Positions 1 through 4,035 of a stretch of 5,452 nt of DNA are shown here, piece by piece. The notes below the pieces were generated by a model. It searched no databases and was not told the origin of the DNA. It was given only the letters and a program-made list of their open reading frames with translations. The translations under genes and the position numbers were made by a program. How positions within the stretch are numbered: position 1 is the first letter of the stretch; every line of letters starts with the position of its first letter. This DNA comes from Candidatus Gastranaerophilales bacterium (GTDB lineage: Bacteria > Cyanobacteriota > Vampirovibrionia > Gastranaerophilales > Gastranaerophilaceae), in contig CALUVK010000116.1 in assembly GCA_944324205.1 (NCBI GenBank), positions 1-5,452 on the forward strand, written 5' to 3'.

Positions 1-433
1 CGATGAAGCATATAAACAACAAAAATATGAAGATGCCGTTGACTATTATACAAAAGCTGTAATCTTTAAGCCGGAAGATAAAGTCACAATGCTTACACTT
101 GCTAATACTTATAAACTTTTAGGCAACAATGCAAAAGCAATTAGTTTTTATGATAAACTTCTAACACTTGATTCTGCTAATACAGACGCATTGTTCAACA
201 AAGGTCTGGTGCTTGTGAGCCAGAAAAATTATGATGATGCAATAAAGTGTTTTGAGAGTATCATCAAGCTTTCTCCGGACTATCCATATGCATACTATTC
301 CATTGGCATGGCATATGAACAAAAAGAGGATATAGAAAAAGCATTAGAATATTATTATCTTTATTCGGGAATAGAAAAAGACGAAAAAATGCTTAATATA
401 GTTAACCAAAAAATTAAGCAGCTGGAAAAATAA
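1..433 (+). CDS. TPR-repeat protein, 5' end outside the window
   Basis: The reading frame is open from base 2 and ends at TAA 431-433, giving 143 visible residues, so the true start lies upstream. The internal ATG at 89 falls inside a repeat and is not a credible start. Three complete 34-residue tetratricopeptide repeats can be laid end to end (visible residues about 27-60, 61-94 and 95-128), preceded by the second helix of another (YEDAVDYYTKAV) and followed by a short charged tail. Repeat 3 has the consensus residues L4, G8, Y17, A20, F24 and P32; repeat 4 has Y4, G8, Y11, A20 and Y24. TPRs form helical scaffolds for protein-protein contacts, and no enzymatic domain is visible in this part. 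The stop overlaps the start of the downstream lipoprotein gene (TAATG), so the two are probably co-translated and may act together. The specific role cannot be told without the N-terminal half. Confidence 0.88.
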   Translation, partial: DEAYKQQKYEDAVDYYTKAVIFKPEDKVTMLTLANTYKLLGNNAKAISFYDKLLTLDSANTDALFNKGLVLVSQKNYDDAIKCFESIIKLSPDYPYAYYSIGMAYEQKEDIEKALEYYYLYSGIEKDEKMLNIVNQKIKQLEK

Positions 434-840
434 TGAAAATTTTTAAATACATATTTGTGTTAGTCTTTACTGTTATTATAACAACAGGCTGTACATATGA
501 AAGAGGTTTGATCTTATTCAATACCCAGCCTATAACAGTGGATAACGCGCTATACGATTCAAAAACATTTATCCCCGGTCAGAGGGTTTATTACCTTTTT
601 ATAGCCCCTAAAAAAATGAAAAACGAATTTATCCGGGTACAAGTTTTTAAGATGACAGACAAAGCTCCCTGGGGCGGAAATGAAGTTGTAAGAACAAAAG
701 ATTACCGGCTGATGAAAGATGAAAGATATTACCATACAAATTACTTTACCCTGTATGAAAACGGACGCTACGTAATGCAGGTTTTTGCACATGATGACTT
801 CCAGCACCCTCTTGCAATAAATGATTTTTATATCCATTAA
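433..840 (+). CDS. Small predicted lipoprotein of unknown function
   Basis: Encodes 135 residues. The N-terminus is a typical export signal: K2 and K5, a hydrophobic core from about residue 6 to 16, then TTG followed by Cys20. This fits signal peptidase II cleavage and lipidation of Cys20, although Thr rather than Leu at -3 makes the lipobox imperfect. The mature part of about 116 residues is rich in aromatic residues and alternating beta-type stretches (QRVYYLFIAP, FIRVQVFKM, YVMQVFAHDD, INDFYIH), which suggests a compact beta-sandwich on the cell envelope. I do not recognise the family. The ATG overlaps the stop of the TPR gene by one base, with a weak GGAAAA upstream, so translation is probably coupled. 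TPR plus lipoprotein pairs are common in envelope assemblies, but no specific pathway can be named. Confidence 0.75.
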   Translation: MKIFKYIFVLVFTVIITTGCTYERGLILFNTQPITVDNALYDSKTFIPGQRVYYLFIAPKKMKNEFIRVQVFKMTDKAPWGGNEVVRTKDYRLMKDERYYHTNYFTLYENGRYVMQVFAHDDFQHPLAINDFYIH

Positions 841-898
841 AAAATATCAGCTCATAGTCCTATAGACATAATTATAAAAATATTATACAAAGAATATA

Positions 899-919
899 TA
901 ACTTAGTGCACAAAAGTTA
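899..919. promoter_or_regulatory. Inverted repeat upstream of the LuxR-type gene, possible operator
   Basis: TAACTT (899-904) and AAGTTA (914-919) form a perfect 6-base inverted repeat around a 9-base spacer that itself contains the palindrome GTGCAC (906-911). The 21-base dyad lies 30 bases before the chosen start of the LuxR-type gene, a suitable place for autoregulation by a dimeric GerE-fold protein. Just upstream the DNA is very AT-rich. TAGACA (863-868) with TATACA (884-889) could be a weak promoter, but the 15-base spacer is short. Short dyads arise easily in such AT-rich DNA, so this is a suggestion only. Confidence 0.25.
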
Positions 920-938
920 GTAGAATTATGAAAAAGAT

Positions 939-943
939 AGGAG
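939..943 (+). promoter_or_regulatory. Ribosome binding site that sets the LuxR-type gene start
   Basis: AGGAG lies 5 bases before the ATG at 949. The upstream in-frame ATG at 928 has no Shine-Dalgarno sequence in front of it, so 949 is the better start. Confidence 0.75.
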
Positions 944-948
944 AAAAA

Positions 949-1158
949 ATGAAGCGATTAACATCAAGAGAAGCGGAAGTTATGAATCTTGTATCATTAG
1001 GTCTTAATAACCATGAAATATCTGAAAAACTTTGTATATCAAACCACACAACCAAAGCACACATGTCAAGCATCTATAAAAAGCTCGGAGTAAGTAACAG
1101 AGTTCTTGCCGCAAAACAAAGTATAGTAAATGAATTAAAGAACACTAATAAAGAATAA
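949..1158 (+). CDS. Stand-alone LuxR/GerE-type helix-turn-helix regulator
   Basis: From ATG 949 the protein has 69 residues and consists almost wholly of a GerE/LuxR C-terminal DNA-binding domain. The family signature is clear: LTSREAEVMNLVSLGLNNHEIS at the N-terminus, a helix-turn-helix at about residues 21-43, K36 and H38 in the recognition helix, and KLGVSNR at 45-51. The usual TVK reads TTK here. There is no receiver, autoinducer-binding or ATPase domain and no room for one upstream. The length is close to that of Bacillus GerE, a free-standing HTH regulator. It probably binds DNA as a dimer as a transcription factor. Target genes are unknown; the dyad at 899-919 is one candidate. It is separated from the lipoprotein gene by about 108 bases and followed directly by a terminator, so it is likely its own transcription unit or the last gene of one. 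An alternative start at 928 would add seven residues. Confidence 0.85.
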   Translation: MKRLTSREAEVMNLVSLGLNNHEISEKLCISNHTTKAHMSSIYKKLGVSNRVLAAKQSIVNELKNTNKE

Positions 1159-1172
1159 AAAAATACTATACT

Positions 1173-1209
1173 AAAAATAACCTTGTATTAAATACAAGGT
1201 TATTTTTTT
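1173..1209. terminator. Bidirectional intrinsic terminator between convergent genes
   Basis: A hairpin with 17-base perfectly complementary arms (1173-1189 and 1191-1207, core ACCTTGTATT / AATACAAGGT) ends in a run of seven T (1203-1209) on the plus strand and, in the other direction, in TTTTT (complement of 1173-1177). A second T-rich stretch lies beyond it on the minus strand. It starts 15 bases after the LuxR-type stop and also faces the ribosomal operon, so it can end both convergent transcripts. The innermost pairs must open to form the loop. Confidence 0.88.
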
Positions 1210-1351
1210 ATGAAACGCTACTGCTAGTCTGGAAACCTCAGCCACATTTTTATTGCTAAGCCTACCATTGAGGAACACCCGTAGTTTCTATACAATCTTA
1301 GAGTCCTGCCTAATGTGTTCCGACCGGGCGCAAATATATATTTACCCCCAC
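1210..1351. other. Gene-free, GC-richer, foldable stretch downstream of rpsN
   Basis: About 140 bases between the terminator and the rpsN stop. No convincing protein, tRNA or known RNA was recognised. It is visibly less AT-rich than the other non-coding DNA here. It contains three inverted repeats. GGAACAC (1272-1278) pairs with GTGTTCC (1315-1321). CTCAGC (1237-1242) faces GCTAAG (1255-1260), pairing with one G-U on the minus-strand RNA. GGG 1326-1328 with CCC 1347-1349 encloses an AAATATATATTT core immediately after the rpsN stop. Since the terminator lies beyond it, the stretch is probably transcribed as the 3' untranslated region of the ribosomal operon. It could equally be a decayed repeat element, or scar DNA left where the cluster was broken. 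Confidence 0.4.
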
Positions 1352-1558
1352 CTACCAGCTTGCTTTGGTAACGCCGGGGAGAAGTCCCTGGTGAGCCATT
1401 TTTCTTAAACAAATTCTGCAAAGGCCGAAGTCTCTGTGGAAGCCGTGAGGGCGGCCGCAGATGCTGCATCTGTTATGAAGTCTAACTGTCGGATATTTTC
1501 CTTTTGCAGCTAATGCTTCGCGTCTTAGTTCTTTGTTTATCATCGCTTTTTTAGCCAT
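1352..1558 (-). CDS. rpsN: 30S ribosomal protein S14, zinc-binding (type Z) form
   Basis: Encodes 68 residues, slightly longer than the usual 61 of the short zinc-type S14 (also called rpsZ). Four cysteines, C31-x2-C34 and C47-x2-C50, form the zinc ribbon in RCSICGRPHG and GLCRICLRKMAHQG. The C-terminus PGVTKASW is the family signature. The extra residues lie in the loop before the first cysteine (ALAAKGKYPTVRLHN). S14 joins late in 30S head assembly near S3 and S19 and contacts 16S rRNA. The start has AAGGAG (1565-1570) at good distance. It lies in its normal place after rplE, but rpsH, which usually follows, is absent and the operon ends here. The middle of the gene uses more GC-rich codons than neighbouring ribosomal genes. 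A spacer of 104 bases with a possible promoter separates it from rplE. Confidence 0.96.
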   Translation of the reverse strand: MAKKAMINKELRREALAAKGKYPTVRLHNRCSICGRPHGFHRDFGLCRICLRKMAHQGLLPGVTKASW

Positions 1559-1593
1559 GATTTTCTCCTTTTATATAATAAATTTCTATCTAC

Positions 1594-1624
1594 ATTCTAA
1601 CATAATTACTAATCGGAAAACCAA
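1594..1624 (-). promoter_or_regulatory. Possible internal promoter in front of rpsN
   Basis: On the minus strand TAGAAT (1594-1599) matches the -10 box at five of six bases and is preceded by TG one base away (1601-1602), making an extended -10 (TGTTAGAAT). A -35-like TTGGTT lies at 1619-1624, but the spacer of 19 bases is long. The site would start an RNA about 25-30 bases before the rpsN ribosome binding site, giving rpsN a supply independent of the upstream operon. AT-rich DNA produces such matches by chance. Confidence 0.35.
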
Positions 1625-1637
1625 GTTTTTATTCCCC

Positions 1638-1662
1638 GGTTTTACCCGCCAAGGTTTTACCC
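1638..1662 (-). repeat. Tandem 10-base repeat directly after rplE
   Basis: GGGTAAAACC occurs twice on the minus strand (1653-1662 and 1638-1647), 15 bases apart, beginning directly after the rplE stop. The two 15-base units agree at about 12 positions. Each copy can pair with GGTTTTCC (complement of 1615-1622) with one bulged base, so two alternative hairpins are possible in the RNA between rplE and rpsN. No T run follows, so this is not a standard terminator. Confidence 0.45.
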
Positions 1663-2223
1663 CTAGTTTTTGCCCATTCCCTTGAACGGCATACCGAGAA
1701 GTTTTAGTAATTCTCTTGCTTCATCATCAGTATGAGCAGTTGTGATAATAGATACGTTCATACCTTTTACCAGATCAACTTCTTCATAAGTGATTTCAGG
1801 GAATAATGCCTGCTCTTTTAAACCGAGAGTATAGTTACCTCTGCCGTCGAAACTTTTTGGTGATATACCTCTAAAGTCACGGATACGAGGAAGAACAACG
1901 CAGATTAACTTCTGTAAGAAATCATACATTCTTTCGCCGCGCAATGTAACCATCGCACCAACCGGCATGCCTTCTCTCAATTTATAAGAAGCGATTGATT
2001 TTTTAGCCTTTGTTACCAATGCCTTCTGACCGGCAATCTTAGTAAGCTGGGCTTGAATTGAATCAGCAATTTTTGAGTTGTGAGAAGCTTCACCAACACC
2101 CATATTCAACACAATTTTATGAAGTTTTGGAATCATCATATCGTTCTTGTAATTGAATTTTTCCTTAAGTGCTGCTTTTACTTCTTCATCGTATTTTGAT
2201 TTTAAGTTTTTAGTTCTGGTCAT
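1663..2223 (-). CDS. rplE: 50S ribosomal protein L5
   Basis: Encodes 186 residues against about 180 usual for the family. The family signature is at 66-89 (QKALVTKAKKSIASYKLREG then MPVG), followed by LPRIRDFRGISPKSFDGRGNY (111-131) and the C-terminal GMPF (177-180). A seven-residue lysine-bearing N-terminal extension and a KGMGKN tail explain the extra length. L5 binds 5S rRNA in the central protuberance of the 50S subunit and contacts the P-site tRNA and the 30S head. The start at 2221-2223 has GAAGGA eight bases upstream. That Shine-Dalgarno sits in one arm of a small possible hairpin (CCTTC / GAAGG, 2233-2252), which might modulate initiation. Gene order between rplX and rpsN is canonical, but both flanking spacers are unusually long for this operon. 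Confidence 0.97.
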   Translation of the reverse strand: MTRTKNLKSKYDEEVKAALKEKFNYKNDMMIPKLHKIVLNMGVGEASHNSKIADSIQAQLTKIAGQKALVTKAKKSIASYKLREGMPVGAMVTLRGERMYDFLQKLICVVLPRIRDFRGISPKSFDGRGNYTLGLKEQALFPEITYEEVDLVKGMNVSIITTAHTDDEARELLKLLGMPFKGMGKN

Positions 2224-2250
2224 TTTTCTTTTCCTTCTGTTTATACGGAA

Positions 2251-2293
2251 GGGGCAAACCTAATTTTAATCAAGATTAAAATCACTTAACCCC
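2251..2293 (-). promoter_or_regulatory. Palindrome with GGGG/CCCC clamp between rplX and rplE
   Basis: In the minus-strand RNA, ATTTTAATC (complement of 2274-2282) pairs perfectly with GATTAAAAT (complement of 2263-2271) around two central bases. The hairpin is flanked by GGGG (complement of 2290-2293) and CCCC (complement of 2251-2254), which can close the structure across an internal loop. There is no T run, so a classical terminator is unlikely. Possible roles are an RNA processing or stability element, a protein binding site, or control of rplE, whose ribosome binding site follows about 15 bases on. Confidence 0.4.
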
Positions 2294-2314
2294 GCGTATA
2301 TATTGTACTATAAA

Positions 2315-2653
2315 CTATACGTCTAACTGTTCGCCGCATTTTTTGCAAACGCGGACTTTTTTACCGTCAACTACGGCATGTTTAATTCTTGTAGGCTTTT
2401 CGCAGCTCGGGCATACAATCATTACATTGGATGAATCAAGAGGAGCTTCCTTCTTAATCAATCCGCCCTGAATACCGTATGCAGGATTTGCTTTTGTAGC
2501 CTTGGTAATCATATTAGCGCCTTCAACAACAACCTTGCCTTCTGAAGGAATAGCTTTTTTTATGTTACCTGTTTTTCCCTTGTCTTTGCCTGCTGTGATG
2601 ATAACTCTATCACCGGTTTTTACATGCAAGCTTTTTTTATTATTATCTGCCAT
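2315..2653 (-). CDS. rplX: 50S ribosomal protein L24
   Basis: Encodes 112 residues, normal for the family. The KOW motif is at the N-terminus: VKTGDRVIITAGKDKGKTG (11-29). The C-terminal half has a zinc-ribbon-like pair, C81-P-S-C84 and C103-K-K-C106 (CPSCEKPTR, VCKKCGEQLDV), as found in many but not all bacterial L24 proteins. L24 is an assembly initiator that binds the 5' end of 23S rRNA and lies near the tunnel exit. Its ribosome binding site AGGAG (2660-2664) is 6 bases before the ATG and overlaps the rplN stop codon. The 12-base gap to rplN indicates one transcript and tight coupling. The following spacer to rplE is 91 bases. Confidence 0.97.
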   Translation of the reverse strand: MADNNKKSLHVKTGDRVIITAGKDKGKTGNIKKAIPSEGKVVVEGANMITKATKANPAYGIQGGLIKKEAPLDSSNVMIVCPSCEKPTRIKHAVVDGKKVRVCKKCGEQLDV

Positions 2654-2665
2654 TTCCGACTCCTA

Positions 2666-3034
2666 CTATATTACTTCCGGTGCAAGAGAAACAATCTTCA
2701 TGAAGTTTTTGTCTCTCAATTCCCTTGCTACAGGCCCGAATACACGTGTACCGCGCGGGTTGCCGTCTTTGTTAATAATTACTGCTGCATTTTCATCAAA
2801 TCTGATAACAGAACCGTCAGCACGTTTAATATCGTGTTTTGTTCTAACGATAACTGCTTTTACAACTTCAGATTTTTTAACTGTCATATTAGGAGTTGCA
2901 TCCTTAACAGTTGCAACAACAACATCACCAACAGCTGCAAATTTCTTATTTGAGCTTCCCATAACACGGATAACCAATAATTCTTTAGCACCTGTATTAT
3001 CTGCTACTACCAGTCTTGTTTCTTGTTGTATCAT
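2666..3034 (-). CDS. rplN: 50S ribosomal protein L14
   Basis: Encodes 122 residues, exactly the usual length. It begins MIQQETRLVVADNTGAKEL, carries the conserved RGTRVFGPVARELR (94-107) and ends FMKIVSLAPEVI, all standard for L14. It binds 23S rRNA on the interface side of the 50S subunit, next to L19, forms inter-subunit contacts with 16S rRNA, and in many bacteria is the docking site of the silencing factor RsfS. AAAAGGAA precedes the start. Upstream lies a 102-base spacer containing a REP-like palindrome; downstream rplX follows after 12 bases. Confidence 0.98.
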   Translation of the reverse strand: MIQQETRLVVADNTGAKELLVIRVMGSSNKKFAAVGDVVVATVKDATPNMTVKKSEVVKAVIVRTKHDIKRADGSVIRFDENAAVIINKDGNPRGTRVFGPVARELRDKNFMKIVSLAPEVI

Positions 3035-3055
3035 TTTTCCGTTCCTTTTAATTTA

Positions 3056-3081
3056 TGTTGGGGTGGAACCCCCAACCTACA
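3056..3081 (-). repeat. REP-like palindrome with GTAG head between rpsQ and rplN
   Basis: Read on the minus strand the element is GTAG (complement of 3077-3080), then GTTGGGG (3070-3076), a six-base loop GTTCCA (3064-3069) and CCCCAAC (3057-3063). The stem has seven perfect, mostly G-C pairs. A GTAG/GTRG tetranucleotide next to a short GC-rich palindrome is the layout of REP sequences mobilised by RAYT (TnpA-REP) enzymes, and similar GTAGGTTGGG hairpins are common in cyanobacterial intergenic DNA. Only one clear copy is in this window, so its repeat status is inferred. The remaining spacer (3082-3136) is also GC-rich, with CGCC/GGCG and TGAG/CTCA pairings. Confidence 0.6.
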
Positions 3082-3136
3082 TTCTTTTCCGCCTGTCCAT
3101 GAGTCTTGCGTAGAGCCTCACCCCGGCGCGTACTTA

Positions 3137-3382
3137 CTACTTAGCTTTTTCTACAATAGACTCAACAGTCCATCTCTTGCCGCCTGAAATTGGTCTTGAT
3201 TCGATAATCCTAACTGTATCGCCAACACCGCATTCATTTTTTTCGTCATGAGCTTTGTAGTTTTTGTTTGATTCTATGATTTTCTTATATTTTGGGTGCG
3301 GTTCATATGAAGCAACTTTTACAACAACGGTTTTATCCATTTTATCGCTTATAACTACACCTTGTTTTTCTTTCTTAGGCAT
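3137..3382 (-). CDS. rpsQ: 30S ribosomal protein S17
   Basis: Encodes 81 residues, the usual size of this OB-fold protein. Typical motifs are GVVISDKMDKTVVV (8-21), the HPKYKK loop (29-34), and the family signature GDTVRIIESRPISGGKRW (54-71). S17 is a primary binder of the 16S rRNA 5' domain and an early assembly protein of the 30S body. The start codon lies inside the end of rpmC: the two genes overlap by 8 bases (3375-3382), and GAGGT within rpmC serves as the ribosome binding site, so translation is coupled. The stop is followed by the 102-base spacer with the GTAG-headed palindrome, the first break in the tight packing of this operon. Confidence 0.97.
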   Translation of the reverse strand: MPKKEKQGVVISDKMDKTVVVKVASYEPHPKYKKIIESNKNYKAHDEKNECGVGDTVRIIESRPISGGKRWTVESIVEKAK

Positions 3383-3578
3383 TTTTTACCTCATTTTCTT
3401 TCTCTGTTATTACAGTCTTTGCTTGAGCAATTAAGCGTTTTGTTTTAGAAATCTCTGCAGTATTTTCTAATTTATGCATTGATTTTTTAATTCTGCAATC
3501 AAGTAATTGCTTTTTTGAATCAACAACAAACTGCTTTAACTCATCAACTGTCTTTTCACGCATTTCACTTAATTTCAT
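3375..3578 (-). CDS. rpmC: 50S ribosomal protein L29
   Basis: Encodes 67 residues, typical for L29, and is predicted to be two long antiparallel helices. It starts MKLSEMREKTVDELKQFVVD. The normally well-conserved LFxLRxQ stretch appears as LLDCRIKKSMHKLENTAEI (25-43), with a cysteine where most homologues have a hydrophobic or polar residue. The helical tail is KTKRLIAQAKTVITEKENEV. L29 sits at the polypeptide exit next to L23, where trigger factor and SRP dock. AAGGA (3589-3593) precedes the start by ten bases. It lies 21 bases after rplP and overlaps rpsQ by 8 bases. Identification rests on helical pattern, length and position as much as on sequence. Confidence 0.94.
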   Translation of the reverse strand: MKLSEMREKTVDELKQFVVDSKKQLLDCRIKKSMHKLENTAEISKTKRLIAQAKTVITEKENEVKNA

Positions 3579-3599
3579 TGTTATTATTTCCTTAATTAA

Positions 3600-4013
3600 T
3601 TATACAGATTCTTTCTCAATAACTTTAACTTTAATCGGGAGCTTTTGTGCTGCTAACTCTAAAGCGTTAATAGCAACAGCTCTGTCAAAGTAATCAAGCT
3701 CAAACAGAATTCTGTTTGGTTTTACTACTGATACCCAGTATTCAACGTTACCTTTACCTGAACCCATACGAGTTTCTGCAGGTTTTGCAGTAATCGGTTT
3801 ATCCGGGAATATTTTTATCCAAACGTTACCGCCACGTTTGATTTCACGAGTCATTGCACGTCTTGCTGCTTCGATTTGACGGCTGGTAATCCAACCGGGT
3901 TCGAGAGCCTTCAGAGCATAACGACCAAATTCGAATTCGGTGCCTCTTGTTTCGGTACCTTTCATTCTACCTTTCATCATCTTGCGGTATTTTGTCTTTT
4001 TTGGCATTAACAT
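3600..4013 (-). CDS. rplP: 50S ribosomal protein L16
   Basis: Encodes 137 residues, the family norm. The start MLMPKKTKYRK matches the canonical MLxPKRTKxRK, and AGGAG (4023-4027) is nine bases from this first ATG, so it is preferred over the ATG two codons later. EPGWITSRQIEAARRAMTR (38-56) and the GSGKG loop (84-88) followed by NVEYWV are diagnostic. R82 lies in the arginine position that is hydroxylated in some bacteria. L16 helps to shape the A-site and peptidyl-transferase region and contacts tRNA elbows. It follows rpsC after 22 bases. Confidence 0.98.
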   Translation of the reverse strand: MLMPKKTKYRKMMKGRMKGTETRGTEFEFGRYALKALEPGWITSRQIEAARRAMTREIKRGGNVWIKIFPDKPITAKPAETRMGSGKGNVEYWVSVVKPNRILFELDYFDRAVAINALELAAQKLPIKVKVIEKESV

Positions 4014-4035
4014 TATATTGTTCTCCTGTTATTTC

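Noticed and set aside
928..948. Earlier ATG for the LuxR-type gene
   Set aside because: No Shine-Dalgarno sequence precedes 928, while AGGAG is well placed for the ATG at 949, which also starts just before the conserved LTSRE motif.
1173..1209. Hairpin as part of a CRISPR or mobile-element end
   Set aside because: A single palindrome with T runs on both sides between convergent genes is fully explained as a bidirectional terminator. There are no regularly spaced repeats or transposase sequence in the window.
1210..1351. Remnant of rpsH, or a tRNA or other known structural RNA, after rpsN
   Set aside because: None of the three minus-strand frames shows the S8 start motif. I could not form a cloverleaf with a T-loop and acceptor stem, and no 6S, SRP or tmRNA landmarks were recognised.
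1224..1469. Open frame of 81 codons on the minus strand covering part of rpsN and its downstream region
   Set aside because: It starts inside rpsN in another frame. The arginine- and proline-rich start reflects the zinc-ribbon codons read out of phase. The part beyond the rpsN stop is open but too short and lacks its own start site.
2502..3113. Open frame of 203 codons on the plus strand opposite rplX and rplN
   Set aside because: It runs antisense across two highly conserved ribosomal genes, its predicted protein has no recognisable domain, and no proper ribosome binding site was seen. It is a shadow of the minus-strand coding pattern.
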